This document shows, piece by piece, positions 17,816 through 25,323 of a stretch of DNA of 64,000 nucleotides; positions within the stretch are counted from its first letter, which is position 1; each line of letters starts with the position of its first letter. Below the pieces are notes generated by a model. The model had not been told where the DNA came from. It was given only the letters and a program-made list of their open reading frames with translations, and made no database searches. This DNA is from Bacillus massiliigorillae (GTDB taxonomy: Bacteria; Bacillota; Bacilli; Bacillales; DSM-1321). The stretch is taken from the NCBI RefSeq assembly GCF_000380245.2, contig NZ_HG428744.1, positions 70,935 to 134,934 on the forward strand, written 5' to 3'. A program made the position numbers and the translations under genes.

Positions 17816-18688
17816 TTATTGTTGTTCTTTATTCGTCTGGCTATATTTCACTGTATAACCGAGAGATGCAAAAATAATGATTACGCCGATTATTTGCAGT
17901 GGCCCTGGAATAAAGCCTGTAATAAAAATATCTAGTACAATGGCTACTAACGGATCTAGAAAAATCAATACAGAGGCGATTCCAGCACTCAAATAGCGGA
18001 TACTATCATAAAACAATAAATAGACTATACCAGTATGTACAATCCCCGTTACTATACTAAACAACAAACCTTCGTTCGTTAAATGAGTATATGATACAAA
18101 ACTAACAAAAGGCATTAACATAACTATACCTATGAATGTTTGAATAAACGTCGTCATATAAGAGCTGGATTTTTGTATTTTTCTCCCTAATGAAATAATT
18201 GCTCCGTAGAATACTGCTGCAGCAAGCGCTAGCAATCCTCCCATTACTTCATTTCCCGCAGAAGACTGATCAAACTGAAACGTAATTAATATTGTTCCGA
18301 GAAAAGCGACAATAGTAGCAATTATAATTCTTCTCTCTACTCTTTCTTTAAACAGGAATATATTAATAAATAACGCTATTAAGGGAGCTAAATTATAGAT
18401 GGAGATTGCTATTGTTATAGATGTTTGTCTAAATGCATAAAACAACAATAACCAATTTAACACGAGAAATATACCACTTAATATAATATAAATCAGTTCT
18501 TTTCGATCCCAAATCTCTTGTTTATACTTTCCACTAATAAGCCAATAACCGATTAAAAAAAGAGTCGCACAAACACATCGTAGAAACACTAATTCTAAAA
18601 CAGGTAAGCCTGTTAAATTAGAAAAAAAGCCGATTGTGCCGAAGATAACCATAGAAGTTGATAGCTTAATAACGGCTCCTTTATTCAT
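17816..18688 (-). CDS. EamA/DMT-family transporter
   Basis: 290-residue membrane protein with ten hydrophobic segments in two EamA repeats (residues 8-135 and 148-280), the drug/metabolite transporter pattern. Substrate is not deducible; such proteins commonly export amino acids or metabolites. It ends with a Lys/Gln/Glu-rich tail. It is monocistronic, between cdr and tatD on the same strand with gaps over 130 bases on each side. A short perfect hairpin (GAACAACAA / TTGTTGTTC) overlaps its stop codon but lacks a T run. Confidence 0.85.
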   Translation of the reverse strand: MNKGAVIKLSTSMVIFGTIGFFSNLTGLPVLELVFLRCVCATLFLIGYWLISGKYKQEIWDRKELIYIILSGIFLVLNWLLLFYAFRQTSITIAISIYNLAPLIALFINIFLFKERVERRIIIATIVAFLGTILITFQFDQSSAGNEVMGGLLALAAAVFYGAIISLGRKIQKSSSYMTTFIQTFIGIVMLMPFVSFVSYTHLTNEGLLFSIVTGIVHTGIVYLLFYDSIRYLSAGIASVLIFLDPLVAIVLDIFITGFIPGPLQIIGVIIIFASLGYTVKYSQTNKEQQ

Positions 18689-18820
18689 TCTAAATCTCTC
18701 CTAGTCACATTGTTAGAATTTTCAATATACTAATTTTATAAAAATACTTATTACATTGCTCATAAAGTGCATAAAAAACGTACAAATACAAAATAATGTA
18801 CTGTACGCTTTTTAACCATA

Positions 18821-19585
18821 TCATACTAATTCATAAAATTTAATCGTATTTTGATAAAGTATTTCATAAACATTTTCTATTTCTACCTGTTTAATATGAG
18901 CGATTTTCTTAATGGATTCATGTATCATGCTAGGAGATGTCATTTGACCTTCAAATCGTTCTTCAAATGGCCACGGTCCATCTGTTTCTACCATCATTAG
19001 TTCTAATGGATAGCTTTGAACAAGTTGCTGAATCTCTTCCTCATAGCAAATATCTGGCGTAATCGATATATAGTATCCGTTCGAAATCATTCTTTTCACT
19101 GTTTCCTTACTACCTTTAAACCAATGAAAATGTGCTTTAGTCACATTATGGTTCTCTAATAAATCACAAACAATCGGTGCATCTTCATATACCGCATGAA
19201 GAATAATTGGTTTATTTGTTTCTTTTGCGAATAGTATAAAGCGTTCTAGCAATGCAATATATGCTTCTAAATCAACAGCTGCTTGTTCTTGTCGTAAATA
19301 GTATGGTAAACCTACCTCACCAACTGCCACCATTTCATCTTGATGCTCATCCATCCATGTTAATAGCTGTTGTATTTCTTTCTCAGATGGAAGTGGCTGT
19401 TCAGGATGAAAGCCAAATGCTGCTTGAACTCGTTGATCTTTCTTCGCTAACTGTAAGTTAGTGATAGCTGATTGTAAATGCATCGAAACCGTAATGAGAT
19501 ATGAAAAATCTTCGTTAGCAAGAATCTGTTTCTGCTCTTCAGCGCAATACGTATCTAGATGGATATGGCTATCAATAATCTTCAT
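18821..19585 (-). CDS. TatD-family metal-dependent hydrolase
   Basis: 254 residues from ATG 19585 (MKIIDSHIHLDTY); GGAGAG lies upstream at proper spacing. The HxH metal motif SHIHLD is at the N terminus, and later metal ligands are seen in GEVGL (near 96), ILHAV (near 130), HFHWF (near 154) and VETDGPW (near 202). TatD proteins are metal-dependent DNases or hydrolases. The start lies 2 bases after the stop of the ABC ATPase, so it is translationally coupled to the thiamine-type operon, an unusual partner. Confidence 0.87.
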   Translation of the reverse strand: MKIIDSHIHLDTYCAEEQKQILANEDFSYLITVSMHLQSAITNLQLAKKDQRVQAAFGFHPEQPLPSEKEIQQLLTWMDEHQDEMVAVGEVGLPYYLRQEQAAVDLEAYIALLERFILFAKETNKPIILHAVYEDAPIVCDLLENHNVTKAHFHWFKGSKETVKRMISNGYYISITPDICYEEEIQQLVQSYPLELMMVETDGPWPFEERFEGQMTSPSMIHESIKKIAHIKQVEIENVYEILYQNTIKFYELV

Positions 19586-19587
19586 TT

Positions 19588-20322
19588 TCAACTCTCCTTC
19601 AATAGGTGATAAAGCTCTTTCTTCATCTGAAGTAACTCATTACTAACGAGTAAGTCTTCACTTCGAGGGCGACTAAATGGTACTGTAATCTCTTTGATCA
19701 CAGTGGCTGGCTTTGAAGATAATACGTAGATTTTATCAGAGAGTAATAATGCTTCTTCTATACTATGTGTAATAAATAAAACAGAGCGTTTGTCTTCTTC
19801 CCATACTTTCAACAGCCACTTTTGCATAGATAGTCTCGTAAGTTCATCTAATGCTGAAAATGGTTCATCTAAGCACATTATTGATTGCGGACTAGAAATA
19901 CAACGTAGAAACGCAACACGTTGTTTCATCCCACCTGATAATTCATGTGGTAATGCATGTTCATATGCTTCTAAACCAACTTTTTTGATTTGTTCCTTCG
20001 CCTTCTCTTTATCAACTTTCCCAGATAATTCGGCACCTAGTACAACATTATCAAGTACAGTACGCCACGGAAGCAATGCAGGTTGTTGTGGCATGTAACT
20101 GATATGCCCTTTACAGCCGTTGATATTCTTTCCTTTTAAAAGAATTTCTCCTTTATTCGGTTGATATAATCCACCAATTAAATGAAAGATTGTGCTTTTC
20201 CCACTTCCAGAAGGCCCTAAAATGCTAACGAACTCCCCTTCTTTTACACTCAGATGTAAATGCTCAATAATGGATTGCTCGCTCGTAAAAGAAAAGGAAA
20301 TATCATTCATTTCGAGTATCAT
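19588..20322 (-). CDS. ABC transporter ATPase (thiamine precursor uptake)
   Basis: 244 residues from ATG 20322 (MILEMNDISFSF), preceded by AAAGGAG; upstream in-frame codons overlap the permease gene. Walker A is GPSGSGKST, Q-loop MPQQPALL, signature LSGGMKQR, Walker B SIMCLDEPFSALD and H-loop THS. The NitT/TauT-type sequence fits ThiZ-like ATPases for pyrimidine (HMP-type) thiamine precursors. Control by a TPP riboswitch two genes upstream supports this role. Overlaps the permease end by 20 bases. Confidence 0.88.
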   Translation of the reverse strand: MILEMNDISFSFTSEQSIIEHLHLSVKEGEFVSILGPSGSGKSTIFHLIGGLYQPNKGEILLKGKNINGCKGHISYMPQQPALLPWRTVLDNVVLGAELSGKVDKEKAKEQIKKVGLEAYEHALPHELSGGMKQRVAFLRCISSPQSIMCLDEPFSALDELTRLSMQKWLLKVWEEDKRSVLFITHSIEEALLLSDKIYVLSSKPATVIKEITVPFSRPRSEDLLVSNELLQMKKELYHLLKES

Positions 20323-21088
20323 AATTGTTATTCTCCTTTCTTTTCCACGACACGAAGTATCTTTCAAGAAGTGTAATACAGCTAAAGAATAATAAACTTA
20401 ATGCCATAATAATAAAGATGGCGACAAATACACGATCTGTACGAAATGATGAAGAAGCGAGTGTCATATACACGCCTATCCCTTCCTTAGCACCTAACCA
20501 TTCGGAAATAACTGCTCCCATCACACTATACGTTGCTGATATTTTCAGACCTGAAAATAAAAACGGTAACGCATGAGGCAGCTCTAACTTCCAAAACAAT
20601 TCCTTCTTACCCGCTCCCATCATATGAAAATAATGCTTTAATTCATACGGTGTTTGGCGAAAACCATCCAATGCTGCAACAGCAACAGGGAAAAAGCAAA
20701 CTAATGTAATGACAATAATTTTTGGTAAGATTCCAAAGCCAAACCAAATAACTAACAATGGTGCTAATACGATAATCGGTACATTTTGCGAAAGAATGAG
20801 CAAAGGATATACCGCATCTTTCACTTTCGGAAATAGATGTAGCATCGCTGCTATAAGGATTCCAATTAAGCTCCCAATAATTAGGCCGATAACCGCAAGT
20901 TGAACCGTCGAACCTAACTGTTCAAAGACTCTATCGAAATCAGCAATGCCCTCTTTAAGAATGGCTGAAGGAGATGGTAAAAGCCATGATTCCACCTTCA
21001 TAACCCTTGTTATTACTTCCCAAACGACTAATAAAAATAATAAAAGAAAGAAGGGCGCGCCCTTCTTCCATATAAATTGCTTACTCAT
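20303..21088 (-). CDS. ABC transporter permease (thiamine precursor uptake)
   Basis: 261-residue integral membrane subunit with six hydrophobic segments. The cytoplasmic coupling loop (near residues 155-185, AALDGFRQTPYELKHYFHMM) is the EAA-type region that contacts the ATPase. It belongs to the binding-protein-dependent NitT/TauT/ThiX group. Its ATG overlaps the stop of the previous gene (TAATG), showing tight coupling in the riboswitch operon. Confidence 0.88.
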   Translation of the reverse strand: MSKQFIWKKGAPFFLLLFLLVVWEVITRVMKVESWLLPSPSAILKEGIADFDRVFEQLGSTVQLAVIGLIIGSLIGILIAAMLHLFPKVKDAVYPLLILSQNVPIIVLAPLLVIWFGFGILPKIIVITLVCFFPVAVAALDGFRQTPYELKHYFHMMGAGKKELFWKLELPHALPFLFSGLKISATYSVMGAVISEWLGAKEGIGVYMTLASSSFRTDRVFVAIFIIMALSLLFFSCITLLERYFVSWKRKENNNYDTRNE

Positions 21089-21369
21089 TACTTATATTTC
21101 TCCGTTAGTGTATCCATCGTAATGCCACTCGGCTGAAATAAAATTTTCACTTGAGATATAACATTTGGTGAACCAAGCTCAATCATTCTATGATTCATTT
21201 TTTCTATAATGGTAAATAGATGTGATAATTCACCTTCCATTGTTGTTTCTAACGGATGTACCTCGTATTTCACACCTGATTCATCAATGATTTTAATTGC
21301 TTCATCTACTAAAGGAATGACATTCTCTCCTTTAGGAATAATTTGAATGCTGATTAATGAATTAGCCAT
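21088..21369 (-). CDS. MTH1187-type thiamine-binding protein
   Basis: 93-residue protein of the MTH1187/YkoF-like family, a ferredoxin-like fold known to bind thiamine-related ligands. Sequence such as SIQIIPKGENVIPLVDEAI at the start and the HPLETTMEGEL stretch are family features. It has no signal peptide, so it acts in the cytosol. GGGGGAAAT precedes the ATG. Its place within a TPP-controlled importer suggests it binds or hands over the imported precursor; that role is inference. Confidence 0.83.
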   Translation of the reverse strand: MANSLISIQIIPKGENVIPLVDEAIKIIDESGVKYEVHPLETTMEGELSHLFTIIEKMNHRMIELGSPNVISQVKILFQPSGITMDTLTEKYK

Positions 21370-21381
21370 TTTATTTCCCCC

Positions 21382-22374
21382 CTACTCCGGTAAATAATCA
21401 TTTGTAAATGCTGCCTTCGGATCAAACTTTCCTTCTAACAGCTTGTTCTCTGCCATCCAGTCACTATAGTTCTTCCAAACCTCTAGCTTTTGTTCACCCC
21501 AACGTTTCGCATCATCTTGATATCTTGGTGCTAGCCATTCTTGGCTCTTCTTCACAAGCTCTGGATTTAAATCTGGTACTTCTTTAATCAATATATCCGC
21601 TGCTTCACTTGGAGAATCAATTGCGAACTCATAACCTTTTGAAACGGCTTTAACAAATGCTTTTACGGTTTCTGGGTCTTTCGCAATCATTTTTTCACTC
21701 GTCGTTAAAATTGGAGTATAGTAATCTAGCTCTTTAGAGTAATCCTTTACATAAAGCATATCTAATTTTTCGCCTCTTAACTCCGCTTCAATTCCCGTCC
21801 AAGCATAATAAATCCAAGCAAAATCAATATCTCTCTTCACAGCTGTAAAATAATCCGCTTCACCCATATTGATAATATCAACTTTCTTTACATCCGCATT
21901 CTCTTTTTCCATAATAGCCTTCATAATTGCTTCTTCTACAGGCGAACCATAGCCACCGTATTTTTTTCCTTCGAAGTCTTTCGGAGATTTTATATTCTTA
22001 TTCGCTGGTGCAGCAAATCCAGATGTATTATGCTGAATAATAGCTGCAAGCGATACAAGTGGCACACCTTGTGCACGAGCTTGTGTTAACCCTTCTTGAT
22101 AACCAATACCAAAATCCGCCTTTCCTGAAGCTACAAGCTGATCCGCTCCTGCTTCACCTGGCATAATGATTTCCACATCTAAGCCTTGCTCTTTAAAATA
22201 GCCCTTTTCCTTCGCTACATAAAGACCTGTATGGTTCGTATTCGGTGTCCAATCTAACACAACTGATACTTTCTTCAAGTCTTCTTTCTTATTCTTGTCA
22301 CCTTCATTACTATTGTTACCACTACACCCTACTAATAAAAGAGCTACTACTAAAAAAATAAGTACCTTCTTCAC
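21382..22374 (-). CDS. Thiamine-precursor-binding lipoprotein (NMT1/ThiY-like)
   Basis: 330-residue extracellular substrate-binding protein. The N terminus is a lipoprotein signal with lipobox LLVGCSGNN (lipidated Cys17). The body fits the NMT1/THI5-like family (VVLDWTPNTNHTGLYVAKEK), members of which bind HMP or formylaminopyrimidine precursors of thiamine. It is the first gene after the TPP riboswitch and so should be made when thiamine pyrophosphate is low. The exact ligand is inferred. Confidence 0.9.
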   Translation of the reverse strand: MKKVLIFLVVALLLVGCSGNNSNEGDKNKKEDLKKVSVVLDWTPNTNHTGLYVAKEKGYFKEQGLDVEIIMPGEAGADQLVASGKADFGIGYQEGLTQARAQGVPLVSLAAIIQHNTSGFAAPANKNIKSPKDFEGKKYGGYGSPVEEAIMKAIMEKENADVKKVDIINMGEADYFTAVKRDIDFAWIYYAWTGIEAELRGEKLDMLYVKDYSKELDYYTPILTTSEKMIAKDPETVKAFVKAVSKGYEFAIDSPSEAADILIKEVPDLNPELVKKSQEWLAPRYQDDAKRWGEQKLEVWKNYSDWMAENKLLEGKFDPKAAFTNDYLPE

Positions 22375-22452
22375 AAGCTTTCTTCCTCTCGTATGTACTA
22401 TTCATAGTATGAATATGATCATGAAAAATCTTGCAAATATTATTTAGTAAAT

Positions 22453-22484
22453 AAAAAACGCCCGAAAAAATATCTTCGGACGGT
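22453..22484 (-). terminator. Riboswitch-linked terminator
   Basis: On the minus strand, the stem CGTCCGAA / TTCGGGCG is followed by a run of T, between the TPP aptamer and the first gene. This is the expected position for a transcription-attenuating expression platform. Confidence 0.8.
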
Positions 22485-22510
22485 CGCATACAATAAACGT
22501 AAATAATATG

Positions 22511-22594
22511 TTCCCTCCGCTGGTATGAGCCAGATCAGGTTCAAAGAGTCAGCATCTTACGGACGCTATCTCAGCTGGCAACACCAGCCCCTCC
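22511..22594 (-). promoter_or_regulatory. TPP riboswitch (THI element)
   Basis: On the minus strand the aptamer has the conserved words GGGGCTGG, CTGAGAT, CTTTGAACCTGATCTGG, ATACCAGCG and AGGGAA in order, which define the thiamine pyrophosphate riboswitch. It precedes a five-gene minus-strand operon. With the terminator downstream, TPP binding should switch transcription off. Confidence 0.96.
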
Positions 22595-22691
22595 ACATGA
22601 TATTTCACTATGAACTTGTCGTTGTTATTATAACAAAATATCGAGGAAATGCAAAAAACTATTCCGAATATTTCACACATGCTACGATTAA

Positions 22692-22843
22692 GAAAAGCGG
22701 AAGCGTCAGTTTAGCTCCGTATATTCTTTCGCCCTCTTCCTTTAGATAAAGGAAACACGAAGAGCCAATAGGCGATTCGCTGTTGACTTATCGTAGGGAG
22801 GAAGACCGTAAGTTCACTAGGAGCTGGGCTGCTTGCGCTAGAC
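22692..22843 (+). repeat. bcr1-like repeat, copy 2
   Basis: About 152 bases from GAAAAGCGGAAGCG to GCGCTAGAC, with the shared core GATAAAGGAAACACGAAGA, GGCGATTCG and TTGACTTATCGTAGG. It lies between the TPP riboswitch and a thioredoxin-like gene, ending about 50 bases before the latter. No clear target duplication is seen. Confidence 0.75.
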
Positions 22844-22892
22844 ATAACGTGAACTACATACTTTTTCTAAATTCTAAGGAGGATGAACAATT

Positions 22893-23441
22893 ATGACGCT
22901 AAACAATTGGTTTAACAAAGGTTTAACCGAGGAAGAGTACTTAAATGCTATGACTGTGAATCGAGATAATATGGAGAAAGTCGCAAGTCAATATATCTTA
23001 AAGGATGCAGACAAAGCGAAATCTTTGCAGCCACATAACTTACGGGCACTTGTTTTAACAGCAGATTGGTGTGGAGATGCTATGATGAATTTACCTATTT
23101 TCATGGCTATTGCTAAAGAAGCGAATATCAAAGCAGCTTATTTCATTCGTGATGAAAATCTTGAATTAATGGATCAATATTTAACAAATGGAACAGCTCG
23201 CTCCATTCCAATCATCGTCCTTATCGATGAAAACGGTGAAGAATTCGCTAAATGGGGACCTCGTGCAGTAAAAGTTCAAACGATGGTAGATGAAAAACGA
23301 AAAGAGCTTCCTCCACAAGAAGACCCTGCTTTTGAAACGGTTATTAAAGAATTTTATGCGATGATTGGTAAGCTTTACACTACTGATTCCACTCTTTGGT
23401 CTCAAGTTGAAGAAGATATGCTACACACATTTGTAAAATAA
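22893..23441 (+). CDS. Thioredoxin-family protein with a single active-site cysteine
   Basis: 182-residue cytosolic protein of the thioredoxin-9 type. The expected active site reads TADWCGDAMMNLP (near residue 60): one Cys with Asp-Ala where a second Cys would complete CxxC. The cis-Pro region is ARSIPIIVLIDE (near 105). A classic disulfide-exchange role is therefore doubtful; thiol binding or a monothiol activity is possible. AAGGAGGATG precedes the ATG. It is monocistronic, preceded by a bcr1-like copy. Confidence 0.82.
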   Translation: MTLNNWFNKGLTEEEYLNAMTVNRDNMEKVASQYILKDADKAKSLQPHNLRALVLTADWCGDAMMNLPIFMAIAKEANIKAAYFIRDENLELMDQYLTNGTARSIPIIVLIDENGEEFAKWGPRAVKVQTMVDEKRKELPPQEDPAFETVIKEFYAMIGKLYTTDSTLWSQVEEDMLHTFVK

Positions 23442-23510
23442 ATTAGAGCCCGACTCTCTCTCATTTTACTAACCACAACTCAGCATTTACTCACCATAAC
23501 ATTAACAAGA

Positions 23511-23543
23511 AAAAGGGATGAACATTTATCATCCCTTTTAGCA
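23511..23543. terminator. Terminator between thioredoxin-like and SDR genes
   Basis: Stem AAAAGGGATGA / TCATCCCTTTT with a 7-base loop, between convergent genes. Confidence 0.88.
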
Positions 23544-23548
23544 TTTAT

Positions 23549-24289
23549 CTACATCATAATTCCGCCATCTACATGTAAGACCGTACCATTTACATAGTTT
23601 GCTTCATCTGAAGCCAAGTATAAATAGGCATTTGCTATATCAGCTGGCTTACCTAATCGCTGTAGTGGAATTGTGCTTTTCAACTTATCAATGACTTTTT
23701 CAGGAATAGTTTCTACCATTGAAGTCGCAATGAACCCTGGTACAACGGCATTAACTGTAATTCCTTTTCGTCCGAGTTCTTTCGCCCAAGTTTTTGTCAT
23801 ACCAATAATGCCAGATTTAGCAGCTGCGTAATTTGTTTGACCTACATTACCATACACACCTGAAACAGAGGATGTATTAATAATGCGACCTGATTGGTTT
23901 TGAATCAAATGTGGGACAACTGCTTGTGTACAGTGAAATAATCCAGTTAAGTTAACATCAATAACACTTTGAAAATCTTCAATGCTCATCTTCGTTAACA
24001 TTGCATCTTTAGTTATACCTGCATTATTAATTAGAATATCAATTTTGCCAAAATGCTCATCCACTGCTTGAACCATTTCATTAACGCTGTCTCGATTCGC
24101 TACATTCACATGGAATGCTGCAACATGATTTGCATATTCTCCGAGTTCAGTTATTTTTTCTTTCACACCATCAATTGAATAATCAGCAATTGCAACCTTC
24201 GCACCAGCCTTAAGAAATACATTTACTGCTTCCCATCCAATTCCATTTGCTCCACCAGTGATAATCGCTACTTTATTTTGTAATTTCAT
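23549..24289 (-). CDS. SDR-family 3-oxoacyl-ACP reductase-like (FabG-like)
   Basis: 246-residue short-chain dehydrogenase. Cofactor motif TGGANGIG (TGxxxGxG, near 12), NNAG (near 90), catalytic Ser in NTSSVSG (near 140) and YAAAK (Tyr/Lys near 154). The C-terminal NGTVLHVDGGIMM is typical of FabG/acetoacetyl-CoA reductase proteins. NADP(H) preference and substrate cannot be fixed; it is a stand-alone gene rather than part of a fab cluster, so it may be a paralogue. The start has GGGGCGAAGG upstream. Confidence 0.85.
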   Translation of the reverse strand: MKLQNKVAIITGGANGIGWEAVNVFLKAGAKVAIADYSIDGVKEKITELGEYANHVAAFHVNVANRDSVNEMVQAVDEHFGKIDILINNAGITKDAMLTKMSIEDFQSVIDVNLTGLFHCTQAVVPHLIQNQSGRIINTSSVSGVYGNVGQTNYAAAKSGIIGMTKTWAKELGRKGITVNAVVPGFIATSMVETIPEKVIDKLKSTIPLQRLGKPADIANAYLYLASDEANYVNGTVLHVDGGIMM

Positions 24290-24443
24290 ACCTTCGCCCC
24301 TTGCTTTTTATGAAATAACCACAAACCATATTCTACCATATTTTCAGAAGCAACAGTGTAATTTACACATATATAATATTTACATATGTTAAAATAGCCT
24401 AAAAAGTTCCAAAATAAACAAAAAAATAAAAGGAGCAAAGAAA

Positions 24444-24722
24444 TTGAACAAAGTTATAACGATTCATGTAACTGGTCGAGTGCAAAAAGTAGGCTTCCGA
24501 AAATCCACTGCAAAATTAGCAAATAAGCTACATATTAAAGGGTGGGTTAGTAATACACCAGATGGTGGTGTCCAAATTGAAGCTGAAGGTGCTCAAGATC
24601 ATCTTGATGCATTTATAAAATCTGTATCCAAAGGTCCTCTTTTTGCTAAAGTACAATCCATTACTGTCAGTGAAACATCTACCTCAACAGGTTATGAATT
24701 ATTTCAAGTAAAAACGGAATAA
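24444..24722 (+). CDS. acyP: Acylphosphatase, copy 1
   Basis: 92-residue acylphosphatase that hydrolyses acyl-phosphates such as acetyl phosphate or carbamoyl phosphate. The signature GRVQKVGFRKST (catalytic Arg, near residue 19) and the catalytic Asn in KGWVSNTPDGGV (near 37) are intact. Start is a TTG (24444) with AAAGGAGC upstream. A second acylphosphatase gene follows 83 bases after the stop; the two differ substantially, so the duplication is old. Confidence 0.92.
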   Translation: MNKVITIHVTGRVQKVGFRKSTAKLANKLHIKGWVSNTPDGGVQIEAEGAQDHLDAFIKSVSKGPLFAKVQSITVSETSTSTGYELFQVKTE

Positions 24723-24805
24723 AAAACACACCAACATAGTCTCATTATATTGGTGTACACTATATTAAAGTGACACTTTTATCCGTCTGTAAGGAGCGTA
24801 CTCAT

Positions 24806-25078
24806 ATGATACGTATTTCCATCAATGTAGAAGGCCATGTTCAAGGTGTTGGTTTTCGCTATTTCACCACTCTAATAGCCGAAAATCATCATATTAAAGG
24901 CTGGGTTCGAAATAAGGAAAATGGAGATGTAGAAATTGAAGCTGAAGGTGAAATTCATAATCTAAAAGGTTTTATCAATAACATTCGCAAAGGTCCTCGT
25001 TTTGCAAGGGTTGACAATGTGACCATTCGAGAACTTGAAACAATTCATGGTTATGATAAGTTTAAACAAATTTACTAA
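24806..25078 (+). CDS. acyP: Acylphosphatase, copy 2
   Basis: 90 residues from ATG 24806 (MIRISINVEGHVQGVGFRYF), which has AAGGAGCG upstream; twelve extra codons ahead of it are not supported. Catalytic Arg (VGFRYF, near 18) and Asn (KGWVRNKENGDV, near 36) are present. This copy keeps the common GHVQGVGFR signature, whereas copy 1 has GRVQKVGFR. The C terminus (IHGYDKFKQIY) is short, as in single-domain enzymes. Confidence 0.92.
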   Translation: MIRISINVEGHVQGVGFRYFTTLIAENHHIKGWVRNKENGDVEIEAEGEIHNLKGFINNIRKGPRFARVDNVTIRELETIHGYDKFKQIY

Positions 25079-25260
25079 GAAAAACTGTCACCGGTCATTT
25101 TTGATTGATGCTTATGCTACTACTCCCAATCCAAAAGAGCCGTGCGGCAGAAATAAACAAGCTGTTCTTGAAAACCCTCTTTTGATTTTCAATATTGTTC
25201 CTAATTTTGATAAGTGCAAATTTGAATGATTTTCTCAATGATTTAGGTTCGAAAAATAAC

Positions 25261-25298
25261 AAAGCGGTATCTCTTTTTTATTAAGAAATACCGCTTAT
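25261..25298. terminator. Terminator between acyP and the chemoreceptor gene
   Basis: Imperfect stem AAGCGGTAT / ATACCGCTT with AGAAAT/TCTT extension and A/T-rich flanks, between two convergent genes. Confidence 0.8.
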
Positions 25299-25323
25299 AT
25301 ATGCTCCATTCTTGCTATATCAA

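Noticed and set aside
19252..20392. Several plus-strand frames opposite the thiamine-type operon
   Set aside because: They are antisense shadows of genes with intact Walker and TatD motifs, and none has a ribosome site.
25035..25229. Frame overlapping the end of the second acylphosphatase gene
   Set aside because: No ribosome site, no family resemblance, and it overlaps a well-supported gene in another frame.
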